From positions 1 through 7,019 of the forward strand of contig JBIQKN010000112.1 of NCBI GenBank assembly GCA_044506565.1: 7,019 nucleotides of DNA, written 5' to 3'. The stretch comes from Croceibacterium_A sp044506565. GTDB lineage: Bacteria > Pseudomonadota > Alphaproteobacteria > Sphingomonadales > Sphingomonadaceae. A program made the position numbers and the translations under genes. Shown here in pieces: positions 1-6,030 of the stretch. The notes under the pieces are model-generated. The model ran no database searches. It was not told where the DNA came from and saw nothing but the letters and a program-made list of their open reading frames with translations. Position 1 is the stretch's first letter. The number at the start of each line of letters is the position of its first letter.

Positions 1-612
1 GCCAAGGCCGCCCACCCGCAGGCCGAGTGGTGGCTGGCGATGTTCGCCTTCATCGAGGCGAGCTTCTTCCCGATCCCGCCGCACCCGCTGCTCGGGCTGA
101 TGTGTCTCGCCGAGCCGAAGAAGGCGATCCGCTTCGCGGTCATCGCCACCCTCGCCTCGGTCGCCGGCGGCCTGCTCGGCTACGCGATCGGCTGGGGGCT
201 CTACGACACCGTCGGCACCGAGCTGCTGGCACTGCTCGGCATGACCGAGAGCTTCCCGGTCGCCGCCTGCTACCTGCGCGAGTACGGCGCCGAGATCATC
301 ATGATCAAGGGCGCCACGCCGATCCCGTTCAAACTGCTGACGATCACCGCCGGGTTCATCGGCATGAACCTCGTCAGCTTCGTCCTCGCCAGCTTGGTCA
401 GCCGCTCGATCAGCTTCATGATCGTCGGCGTGCTGTTCCGTCTGTTCGGCGCCCCGATCAAGCGCTTCGTCGACAAGTACCTCGGCATGGTCACCGCCGG
501 CTTCATCGTGCTCGTCATCGGCGGCTTCCTCGCGCTGACGCTGATCGAAGGCGGCGGCGAGGAAACCCGCGACAAGTGCGAAGCCGCCGCCTTCGACCCG
601 GCCGTCGCCTGA
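1..612 (+). CDS. YqaA family (DedA/SNARE-associated-like) inner-membrane protein, 5' end missing
   Basis: The frame is open from base 1 and ends at TGA 610-612, giving 203 visible residues. The sequence upstream of the ATG at base 40 already reads like family protein (HPQAEWWLA), so the true start lies left of the window, probably by only 10-20 residues. The N-terminal part carries the re-entrant-loop-like stretch FIEASFFPIPPHPLLGLM (about bases 49-102), typical of YqaA/DedA-like proteins. Hydrophobic segments follow near bases 130-205, 340-460 and 490-545, and the tail is short, acidic and hydrophilic (EGGGEE). The visible length is close to the usual family size of about 200 residues. DedA-superfamily proteins are linked to lipid or proton-coupled transport and envelope homeostasis; the specific role of YqaA is not known to me. 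The +1 frame reading over the same bases (27-647) is arginine-rich and is a shadow. Confidence 0.88.
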   Translation, partial: AKAAHPQAEWWLAMFAFIEASFFPIPPHPLLGLMCLAEPKKAIRFAVIATLASVAGGLLGYAIGWGLYDTVGTELLALLGMTESFPVAACYLREYGAEIIMIKGATPIPFKLLTITAGFIGMNLVSFVLASLVSRSISFMIVGVLFRLFGAPIKRFVDKYLGMVTAGFIVLVIGGFLALTLIEGGGEETRDKCEAAAFDPAVA

Positions 613-695
613 CGCCTGCCGGGGATAAGCGCCGCCCGTTCATTTGACGGGAACCTTCGTCGTGTAGGAATCTTCGTCAACGCGCTTGGTCCAAC

Positions 696-701
696 AGGAG
701 G
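696..701 (+). promoter_or_regulatory. Ribosome binding site that decides the Usg start
   Basis: A perfect AGGAGG lies 11 bases before the ATG at 713. The in-frame TTG at 686 lies upstream of this site and has no comparable purine run before it. The shorter 89-residue protein starting at 713 is therefore preferred to a 98-residue form. Confidence 0.75.
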
Positions 702-712
702 ATTTCGCGCCG

Positions 713-982
713 ATGACAGACGGGGATTTCGTTCGTCAGATCGAAGGCTACGGCCTCTCGACCGTGCAGATCCACTACTACATGCCGGATCATCCGAGCC
801 TGCTGCAGGCCTTCGTCATGCAGCAGTACGACATCGCCCCCGCGTTCCCCGAGCTCGACCGCTTCCTGGCCTACTGGCGCCGCGAGATCGAAGCGGTGCT
901 GCACTCGGTCCGCGTCGCCCACAAGCAGCTGATCGGCCCGGCCGAGTGGCGCGCGGTCGACGGGGTCATCACGATCAACTGA
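713..982 (+). CDS. usg: Usg family protein (small conserved alphaproteobacterial protein)
   Basis: An 89-residue protein starting at the ATG at 713 behind AGGAGG and ending at TGA 980-982. It matches the Usg-like family by its compact body: QIEGYGLSTVQIHYYMPDHP near residues 8-27, the LLQAFVMQQYDIAPAFPELDRFLAYW core (about 29-54), and the C-terminal half with IEAVLHSVRVAHK (about 58-70). No signal peptide or membrane segment is visible, so it is probably cytosolic. In Caulobacter the family was named for its position upstream of trpF. No trp gene is visible here, so that context is not preserved within this window. The biochemical function is unknown. The last 8 bases overlap the end of the convergent transporter gene. 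Confidence 0.85.
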   Translation: MTDGDFVRQIEGYGLSTVQIHYYMPDHPSLLQAFVMQQYDIAPAFPELDRFLAYWRREIEAVLHSVRVAHKQLIGPAEWRAVDGVITIN

Positions 983-1775
983 GCGGACTAAGCCGGGCCA
1001 GCCCCTCGGCCACGATGTATCCGCCGACAGCGATGACCAGCGCCACGAACGCGGCGTTGAGCATCCGCTTGCGCTGCGCCAGCCGCCGGCCTGCCCATTG
1101 CCCGGGCAAGGTTCCGGCAGCGCCGCCGAGCAACAGCAGCGCGACCAGTGGCCAGTCGACGTACCCTGACAGAGCATAGGAGCCGGCCGTGCTCGCACCG
1201 AGCGCGGTCACCACGACCAGCGAGGTTCCGATCGCCATGCTCAGCGGCATGGCCGTCGCCGCAACGAGTGCCGGCACGATGAGGAAGCCGCCGCCGATGC
1301 CGAAGAAGCCGGCCAGCAGTCCCACGCCGAACCCGGCCGGCACCAAGCGTGGCAACAACCGGCCGGCGCTCGAACGGGTCAGGCGCACGCCCGGATCTTC
1401 CGGAGCGGCGCCCCTCCGCAGCATCGCCACGCCGACGGCCATCATCAACAGGCCGAACAGGCCCAGCAGCAGCTCGCCTTCGACCATCTTGCCCGCCTCG
1501 GCACCGAGCAAGGCGCCGGCCACGCCGGCCGCCGCAAACACCAGTCCGCAGGGCCACTTGACGTTGTTCGCCCGCGCGTGGCCCGCCATCCCCACGGCGG
1601 CGTTGAGCGCCACGGCCACCGCCGCCGTGCCGATCGCCGCATGCGGGGAGTCCACGCCGACGCCGTAGATCAGCATCGGCACCGCGAGGATCGAGCCGCC
1701 GCCTCCGACCAGACCGAGCACCGCGCCGATCAGCAAGCCTGCAAGCAGGGCGGTGACGATCATGGCCGGATCCAT
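975..1775 (-). CDS. TauE/SafE (TSUP) family transporter, probable sulfur-oxyanion exporter
   Basis: A 266-residue, very hydrophobic protein with the two-half architecture of the TSUP family. The first half has the glycine-rich GLVGGGGSILAVPML (about residues 21-35), and the second half repeats it as GFFGIGGGFLIVPALVA (about 156-172). About eight membrane segments are expected, with a polar linker near 120-145. The only cysteine is C76 in a membrane segment. TSUP members move sulfite, sulfoacetate, thiosulfate and related anions across the inner membrane. It is the last gene of a three-gene unit, 15 bases after the rhodanese stop, so export of sulfite or thiosulfate made during persulfide turnover is the natural inference; the substrate cannot be read from sequence. 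No strong ribosome site precedes the ATG at 1775. M5 (base 1763) is an alternative start, and translational coupling is possible. Confidence 0.9.
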   Translation of the reverse strand: MDPAMIVTALLAGLLIGAVLGLVGGGGSILAVPMLIYGVGVDSPHAAIGTAAVAVALNAAVGMAGHARANNVKWPCGLVFAAAGVAGALLGAEAGKMVEGELLLGLFGLLMMAVGVAMLRRGAAPEDPGVRLTRSSAGRLLPRLVPAGFGVGLLAGFFGIGGGFLIVPALVAATAMPLSMAIGTSLVVVTALGASTAGSYALSGYVDWPLVALLLLGGAAGTLPGQWAGRRLAQRKRMLNAAFVALVIAVGGYIVAEGLARLSPLS

Positions 1776-1790
1776 CGGGGTGGTCCCGGC

Positions 1791-2300
1791 TCAGGCCGCC
1801 TGCCGGTTCCACGGCATGGCGGCAAGCAGCCTGGCCATGCCGCACCAGCCGGTGGCGCCGGCGACGATCAACCCGGCGCCGACAAAGGCGGCGAGTCCGA
1901 AGAACAGCGGCGATGCCCCGAAGCCGAGCGCGACGCCCGCGAGCACCAGCGAGCCGGCGGCGATCTGCACTTGGCGCATAAGCTCGAGCGGCTGGCCGTT
2001 GTCTTCCTCGACCGGCAGCCCGGCCGCTTTCCAGGCGTCGATACCGCCCTCGAGGATATAGGCCTTGCCGGTGCAGCAATCGGCGAGCCGCGCCGCGTTG
2101 CCCGCGGTGCGCATGCCCGAGCGGCACAGGAACACCACAGGGGCGTCGTCCTCGAGCGGACCGAGTTCGTCGATTGGACGGTTGACCGCACCGGGGACAC
2201 GCGACCGCGCGAATTCGTCACGGCCGCGAATGTCGATCAGCCGCGCGCCGGCCTCGGCGAGCCGCTTGGCCTCGGTGGGAGTGAGTCGGGGGAGAGTCAT
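1791..2300 (-). CDS. YgaP-like membrane-anchored rhodanese (sulfurtransferase)
   Basis: A 169-residue protein in two parts. Residues 1-100 form a single rhodanese domain: LIDIRGRDEFARSRVPGAVN (about 21-40), catalytic loop CRSGMRT with the persulfide-forming C59 (59-65), and EGGIDAWKAAGLPV (84-97). Residues 103-169 form a YgaP-type membrane tail: LELMRQVQIAAGSL, two hydrophobic segments at about 113-128 and 132-150, then TGWCGMARLLAAMPWN. It should carry sulfane sulfur at the inner membrane, with the rhodanese domain in the cytoplasm. Additional cysteines are C75, C76 and C153; E. coli YgaP also has a C-terminal cysteine in this region. The gene follows the ArsR gene closely, matching the E. 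coli ygaV-ygaP pairing. Start choice: AAGGA is 9 bases before this ATG but abuts an upstream in-frame ATG at 2307-2309, which would give 172 residues. Confidence 0.9.
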   Translation of the reverse strand: MTLPRLTPTEAKRLAEAGARLIDIRGRDEFARSRVPGAVNRPIDELGPLEDDAPVVFLCRSGMRTAGNAARLADCCTGKAYILEGGIDAWKAAGLPVEEDNGQPLELMRQVQIAAGSLVLAGVALGFGASPLFFGLAAFVGAGLIVAGATGWCGMARLLAAMPWNRQAA

Positions 2301-2305
2301 CGCAG

Positions 2306-2611
2306 TCATTCCTTGCAGTAGAGATCGTAGAGCGTGGCCAGCAGCCGCTCGCACCGCGGATCGGCGATCCGGTACCAGAGCGACTGGCTCTCGCGCCGGA
2401 AGGTGACGAGACCCTCCTCGCGCATCCTGGCCAGGTGCTGCGAGAGCGCCGACTGGCTCAGCCCGACGTCCTCGGCGAGCGCGTTCACGGTCATCTCGCC
2501 ATGCTCGGCGAGCTTGCACATGACCATCAGCCGGCGCCGGTTGCCGAGCGCCTTGAGCAGCGCGGCGACGCCGGCGGCGTGCGCTTCGAACGTGGGCAAA
2601 TCCATCGTCAT
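2306..2611 (-). CDS. ArsR-family repressor, persulfide-sensing BigR/SqrR/YgaV type
   Basis: A 101-residue winged-helix protein. ALLKALGNRRRLMVMCKL (about 17-34) is the typical ArsR helix with a cysteine at C32. The helix-turn-helix is VGLSQSALSQHLARMREEGL (49-68), the wing VTFRRESQSLWYRI (69-82), and the C-terminal helix ends in ATLYDLYCKE with C99. The spacing of the two cysteines (67 residues) closely matches the pair that forms a polysulfide bridge in SqrR/BigR, so it probably senses persulfide rather than metals. C87 is an extra cysteine. Context supports this: rhodanese and TSUP genes downstream and a divergent Blh-type enzyme. Start choice: M at 2611 has TGAGG 6 bases upstream and leaves room for a leader after the predicted promoter. 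Upstream in-frame ATGs at 2629 and 2623 would add 6 or 4 residues but lack a good ribosome site. Confidence 0.88.
   Translation of the reverse strand: MTMDLPTFEAHAAGVAALLKALGNRRRLMVMCKLAEHGEMTVNALAEDVGLSQSALSQHLARMREEGLVTFRRESQSLWYRIADPRCERLLATLYDLYCKE
2310..2314 (-). promoter_or_regulatory. Ribosome binding site for the rhodanese gene, inside the ArsR gene end
   Basis: AAGGA on the minus strand (plus-strand tcctt) lies within the last codons of the ArsR gene. It directly touches the first ATG (2309-2307), which forms an ATGA overlap with the ArsR stop. It sits at a workable 9-base distance from the second in-frame ATG (2300-2298). The second ATG is therefore the likelier start, although stop-start coupling at ATGA remains possible. 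Confidence 0.55.
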
Positions 2612-2628
2612 CTCGGGCCTCATTTTCA

Positions 2629-2658
2629 TTAGCTCTTGCTAAATAAGTGATTACTCAT
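2629..2658. promoter_or_regulatory. Candidate ArsR-family operator: two adjacent dyads
   Basis: Two inverted repeats lie side by side between the divergent genes. The first is TTAGC-TCTT-GCTAA (2629-2642), a perfect 5-bp dyad with a 4-base centre. The second is ATAAGTGATTACTCAT (2643-2658), an imperfect 16-bp dyad with 6 of 8 pairs matching. Short AT-rich dyads overlapping promoters are the usual ArsR-family operators. Either or both could bind the neighbouring repressor; assignment is inferred from position. Confidence 0.4.
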
Positions 2659-2663
2659 ATCTG
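2636..2663 (+). promoter_or_regulatory. Candidate promoter of the Blh-type gene
   Basis: TTGCTA (2636-2641), 16 bases, then TATCTG (2658-2663). Both boxes are weak matches, but they lie in the only AT-rich stretch before the gene and give a start near 2670 and a leader of about 25 bases. The boxes overlap those of the opposing promoter end to end: this -35 covers its -10 and vice versa. The two could compete or share one operator. Confidence 0.3.
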
Positions 2664-2667
2664 TCAA
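2640..2667 (-). promoter_or_regulatory. Candidate promoter of the ArsR-rhodanese-TSUP unit
   Basis: On the minus strand, a perfect TTGACA (2667-2662) is followed after 16 bases by TATTTA (2645-2640), a weak -10 box. The region is conspicuously AT-rich against the GC-rich background. Transcription would start near 2633, which fits an ArsR start at 2611 better than one at 2629. The spacer contains an imperfect dyad, so a bound repressor would block this promoter. This was read by eye with no start-site data. Confidence 0.5.
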
Positions 2668-2694
2668 GCGCAACGCAAGAGCTGGAGAGTTCCG

Positions 2695-3579
2695 ATGACC
2701 GTTCGACCCGACATCCGTGCCTTCTTCGACGAGCCGACCAACACGGTCAGCTACCTCGTCAGCGACCCGGTCACGCGCCGTGCCGCGGTGATCGACCCGG
2801 TGCTCGACTTCGACCTCGCCTCGGGCGAAGCCGACGTGCGCTCGGCCGAAGCGATCCTCGCCGCCGCGCGCGACGAGGGGCTGACGATCGAGTGGGTGCT
2901 CGAAACCCACGCCCATGCCGACCACCTTTCGGCTGCGCCGTTCATCAAGTCCGAGACCGGCGCGCGCATCGGCATCGGCGAGCACATCCGCGAGGTGCAG
3001 GAGATCTTCCGACCGGTGTTCGCGGCCGACGACCTCAGGCCAGACGGTTCGGACTTCGATCACCTGTTCGCCGACGGCGAACGCTTCGTCATCGGCGAGC
3101 TCGAGGTCGAGGCGCTCCACGTGCCCGGCCATACTCCGGCCGACATCGCCTACCGCATCGCCGACGCGGTGTTCGTCGGCGACACGCTATTCATGCCCGA
3201 CTACGGAACGGCGAGGGCCGACTTCCCCGGCGGCGATGCGCACAAACTCTATCGCTCGATCAGGCGCCTGCTCGCGCTGCCCGACGAGACCCGCCTGTTC
3301 ATGTGCCACGACTACAAGGCGCCGGGACGCGACGACTACCGCTGGGAAAGCACCGTCGGCGAGCAGCGCCGCGCCAGCGTCCATGTCCATGACGCGGTTA
3401 CCGAAGAGGACTTCGTCGCGATGCGCGAAGCTCGCGATGCGGGCCTCGCCGTCCCGCGGCTGCTGTTGCCGTCTATCCAGGTCAACATCCGCGCGGGCCG
3501 GTTTCCGCCGGCCGAGGCCAACGGCGTCAGCTACCTGAAGATCCCGGTAAAGCCCGTCCGCCGCGGCCTCGCGGTCTGA
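2695..3579 (+). CDS. blh: MBL-fold Blh/persulfide dioxygenase-like (ETHE1 family) protein
   Basis: A 294-residue metallo-beta-lactamase-fold protein. Metal-ligand motifs: THAHADH with H72, H74, D76 and H77; H146 in VPGHTPADIAY; D163 in VFVGDTLF; and H205 in MCHDY. The GTARADFPGGDAHKLYRSI segment (about 170-188) and the N-terminal FDEPTNTVSYLVSD are typical of the Blh/ETHE1 branch. That branch oxidises glutathione persulfide or similar persulfides to sulfite using mononuclear iron, in the cytoplasm. No DUF442 or rhodanese domain is fused, unlike many Blh proteins; the rhodanese is supplied by the divergent neighbour. The start at ATG 2695 has GGAG at 2684-2687, 7 bases upstream; an upstream in-frame GTG at 2647 lies inside the promoter region and is rejected. 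A general MBL hydrolase is the alternative, but the motif set and neighbourhood argue for persulfide oxidation. Confidence 0.88.
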   Translation: MTVRPDIRAFFDEPTNTVSYLVSDPVTRRAAVIDPVLDFDLASGEADVRSAEAILAAARDEGLTIEWVLETHAHADHLSAAPFIKSETGARIGIGEHIREVQEIFRPVFAADDLRPDGSDFDHLFADGERFVIGELEVEALHVPGHTPADIAYRIADAVFVGDTLFMPDYGTARADFPGGDAHKLYRSIRRLLALPDETRLFMCHDYKAPGRDDYRWESTVGEQRRASVHVHDAVTEEDFVAMREARDAGLAVPRLLLPSIQVNIRAGRFPPAEANGVSYLKIPVKPVRRGLAV

Positions 3580-3603
3580 CCGGCAACCGCGCTTCTCCCG
3601 GGC

Positions 3604-3624
3604 GCCGGCGAATCCCTCGCCGGC
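3604..3624 (+). terminator. Hairpin between convergent genes, probable terminator
   Basis: A perfect 8-bp stem, GCCGGCGA (3604-3611) with TCGCCGGC (3617-3624) and loop ATCCC, lies 25 bases after the Blh stop and 43 bases beyond the M16 stop. Downstream on the plus strand is ACCTTTGG, so the U-tract is poor. It could act as a weak or bidirectional terminator, or protect mRNA 3' ends. Confidence 0.55.
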
Positions 3625-3666
3625 ACCTTTGGAAGCGACGGCCAGTATCGTCGGCGGCGCGGGCAT

Positions 3667-5943
3667 TCACCCTGCCGGCATGACCTCGACGAGCAGCGGT
3701 TCGCCCGCGAGGTAGGCGTTCGCCGCCGCCTGCAGGTCCGCCGCGGTCAGCGCCTCGAGCAGCTCGCCGCGCCGGCGCAGCCGCTCAAGCCGGTCGGGCC
3801 GGCTCTGCGCTAAGGCCACTGCGCCGACCCAGCTCCCGTTCTGCCGCAGCTGTTCGCGGTAGCGCTCGAGGATCGGCCGCCGCGCGCGCAGCAGCAGGTC
3901 GTCGCTGACCGGCGCAGCGCGCATTTGGCCGGCGATCTCGCGGATGGTTGCGACCACGAGTTCGGCCCTGTCCGGCGCCGCCTGCGCGGCCACGGTCAGA
4001 TACCCGAAACCGTCGGGCGCCGGCGGGGCGCTCGAGAAGCTCTCGGGCGTGTAGGCCGCCGCCAGTTCCTCGCGCAGCGTCTCGAGCAGGCGGATCTGCA
4101 TTACCGCGGCCAGCAGCTCGCGGGTTACCGCCGAGCGCTGGTCGCTGCCGTCGGTCGTCGGCCAGTTGACCGCCACGTAGCCCTGGTCGGCCGCGCCCTC
4201 GTGACGCAGCGTGCGGGTCGCTCGGTCCGGCGTAAAGGCGAACGGGGTGCCGCCGAACCCGGCGGTCCGCACTGGTCGCTCCGGCAGCGCACCGAGCGTG
4301 CGCGCGAAAGCGGCGATCGCCGCGTCCTCGTCGAAGTCGCCGACCAGTCCGAGCTCGACCGGCCCGCCGGCAAGCTGCGGCTCGATCGCCGCCTCGAGCT
4401 CCTGCAGCGTGCGCGCCTCGAGCGACGCCGGGTCGGCGAAGCCGAGCCGCCCGTCGTCCCCGCCCAGCGCGTAGCGCAGCGCCGCGCCGAGCACGCCGCT
4501 CGGATTGGCCCACGCGTTCTTCCCCAGCACCGGGGCGACTCCGAGCCACTGCGCCTGCGTCGACGGCCGATAGGCCGTACCGACGAGCCGCGCGGCCAGC
4601 AGCTTGAGCTGCAGTTCGAGGTCGGCCGGCGTGGTCGCGCCCCCGGCGACCAGCGCCTCGTCGCTGGCACCGAGTGCGAGCGACACCCGCCGCCCGGCCA
4701 GCAGCCGGCGCAGCGCGTCGGGGTCGTGCGCGTCGAGCCCGTCGTCGGGCAGCGCCACCTGCAACAGGACCGGCAGGCCGGGCTTGTCGCGCGGGAAGCC
4801 GCGCAGGCCGTCGCCGACCAGCATCTGGAAAGTGATCGAGCCCGGCTGGAAATCGGTCCGCTTGAGGTTCAGCCGGGTGCCGTTGGCGAAGGCGACCGTG
4901 CGCACGCCGAGATCCTCGATCCGCGTGTCCGAGACGATCGTCCCCGCAGGTCCGAAGTCGTCGTAGGCGAAAGCCTGGTCCGCCGCTTCGGCCGGCGGCG
5001 CGACCGCCACTTGCGCGCTTTCGGCGAGCGCCGCCGCGATCGCCGGCTCACCGCCCTCGATCGCCGTCTTGGTCGAGAGGTGGACCAGCGACGGCCGGCC
5101 CGGCCACCGGGCGCGCAGCGCTTCGGCGACGCTCGCCGGGGTGATCCGGTCCGCCAGCTGGCGATAGAGGTCGAGGCTCGCTTCGGGCGACATCAACACC
5201 GTCTGGGTCAGCGAGGCGTTGCCGATCGCGTCGGCGAGGCTCGAGCTCTGCCGGCCGGGCGCCTGCACCACGGCGTTGGTCAGCGCGGTTTCGAGGTTGG
5301 CCTTGGCCTCGGCAATCTCGGCGGCGGTGAACCCGTGCTCGTAGGCGCGGCGCAGCTCCTGCTCGGCGAGTGCCAGCGCTCCGCGCCACTGCCCGTCCTT
5401 GGCGACGACCAGGAGGCCGGCGCTTTCGGCGCTGCGGAACAGGTCCTGGAAGCCNNNNNNNNNNNNNNNNNNNNNNNNNNNNNNNNNNNNNNNNNNNNNN
5501 NNNNNNNNNNNNNNNNNNNNNNNNNNNNNNNNNNNNNNNNNNNNNNNNNNNNNNGGGATCAGCTCGCCCTCGGGAATGTTGGTCGACCCGTTGAACGCCA
5601 TGTGCTCGACGAAGTGCGCCGCGCCGAGTTCCTCGTCGCGCTCCTCGCGCGCGCCGACGTCGACGAACAGGCGGACCGCGGCACCTTCCTGCGGCATCTC
5701 GTGGTGCCGCAGCGCGTAGCGCATGCCGTTGTCGAGCCGCCCGAAGCGCACCGCCGGGTCGGCCGGCAGGTCGCTGCTGGCGATCCCCCATTCGGGCACG
5801 CCGGCTGCCGCGGCCGACGCCGCTTCGACGGCCGGAGCCGCCTGCTGCGCAACCACCGGCGCGCAGAGCGCCGTCGCCGCCAGCGCTGCCGCAAGCCCGC
5901 GCCACACATTGCCCATCGACGGATTCCCCAGCGAAAAGCTCAT
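3667..5943 (-). CDS. Secreted M16-family (PqqL/pitrilysin-like) zinc metallopeptidase, interrupted by assembly gap
   Basis: The protein reads as 758 residues including unknown positions. It opens with a Sec signal peptide: hydrophobic GLAAALAATALCAPVVA near residues 16-32, then QQAA, so export to the periplasm is likely. The first peptidase domain starts around RFGRLDNGMRYALRHHE (66-82) and carries the inverted zinc motif HFVEH (H110, E113, H114) followed by MAFNGSTNIPEGELI. The sequence is lost at 5455-5554. After the gap come the end of the first half (EQELRRAYEHGFTAAEIAEAKANLETAL) and the second, non-catalytic half from about base 4940 (FANGTRLNLKRTDFQPGSITF) to the end. The third zinc ligand, a glutamate normally about 75 residues after HxxEH, falls in the gap. 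Family members are usually about 930-980 residues, so roughly 200 residues seem missing. A purine-rich AAGGGGGGA precedes the ATG at 5943. Confidence 0.9.
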   Translation of the reverse strand: MSFSLGNPSMGNVWRGLAAALAATALCAPVVAQQAAPAVEAASAAAAGVPEWGIASSDLPADPAVRFGRLDNGMRYALRHHEMPQEGAAVRLFVDVGAREERDEELGAAHFVEHMAFNGSTNIPEGELIXXXXXXXXXXXXXXXXXXXXXXXXXXXXXXXXXXGFQDLFRSAESAGLLVVAKDGQWRGALALAEQELRRAYEHGFTAAEIAEAKANLETALTNAVVQAPGRQSSSLADAIGNASLTQTVLMSPEASLDLYRQLADRITPASVAEALRARWPGRPSLVHLSTKTAIEGGEPAIAAALAESAQVAVAPPAEAADQAFAYDDFGPAGTIVSDTRIEDLGVRTVAFANGTRLNLKRTDFQPGSITFQMLVGDGLRGFPRDKPGLPVLLQVALPDDGLDAHDPDALRRLLAGRRVSLALGASDEALVAGGATTPADLELQLKLLAARLVGTAYRPSTQAQWLGVAPVLGKNAWANPSGVLGAALRYALGGDDGRLGFADPASLEARTLQELEAAIEPQLAGGPVELGLVGDFDEDAAIAAFARTLGALPERPVRTAGFGGTPFAFTPDRATRTLRHEGAADQGYVAVNWPTTDGSDQRSAVTRELLAAVMQIRLLETLREELAAAYTPESFSSAPPAPDGFGYLTVAAQAAPDRAELVVATIREIAGQMRAAPVSDDLLLRARRPILERYREQLRQNGSWVGAVALAQSRPDRLERLRRRGELLEALTAADLQAAANAYLAGEPLLVEVMPAG
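5455..5554. other. Assembly gap: 100 N inside the M16 peptidase gene
   Basis: There are exactly 100 N, the conventional filler for a gap of unknown size. The left flank begins with a full GGC codon and the right flank ends with CC of a proline codon, and both stay in one frame across 100 bases. Comparison with usual M16 length suggests the real gap is nearer 600-750 bases. Confidence 0.95.
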
Positions 5944-5964
5944 CGAGTCCCCCCTTCTTTCGGC

Positions 5965-5980
5965 AGCGTCCCTAGACGCT
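5965..5980. repeat. Perfect 6-bp inverted repeat upstream of the M16 gene
   Basis: AGCGTC (5965-5970), CCTA, GACGCT (5975-5980), 21 bases before the M16 start codon. No U-run follows on the minus strand, so a terminator for the upstream Lrp gene is unlikely. It could be an operator or a leader hairpin. Confidence 0.45.
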
Positions 5981-6030
5981 TATGGCCCGCTTCCCAACGT
6001 CTTCCGGCGATGCGGCAATTTGGTGTCCGG

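Larger units (their letters stand above)
2631..2683. repeat. Perfect 9-bp inverted repeat flanking the divergent promoters
   Basis: AGCTCTTGC at 2631-2639 is the exact reverse complement of GCAAGAGCT at 2675-2683, with 35 bases between. Read in the direction of each gene, GCAAGAGCT therefore appears just ahead of both coding sequences: directly after the predicted -10 on the ArsR side, and just before the GGAG ribosome site on the Blh side. Confidence 0.75.

Noticed and set aside
27..647. 206-residue plus-strand reading frame overlapping the YqaA gene
   Set aside because: The translation is arginine- and histidine-rich low-complexity sequence typical of an out-of-frame reading of GC-rich DNA; the frame ending at 612 gives a recognisable membrane protein.
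635..672. Small hairpin CCCGT/ACGGG (635-651) and TTGACG (644-649) with TAGGAA (665-670) before the Usg gene
   Set aside because: The stem is only 5 bp with no U-run, and the -10 match is poor with a 15-base spacer, so neither a terminator nor a promoter can be supported, although TTGACG is suggestive.
988..2127. 379-residue minus-strand frame spanning the TSUP and rhodanese genes
   Set aside because: It is an arginine- and glycine-rich shadow of two well-supported genes in another frame, with no family features.
3187..3666. 159-residue minus-strand frame antisense to the Blh-type gene
   Set aside because: There are no recognisable features, and the plus-strand frame carries the complete metallo-beta-lactamase motif set.
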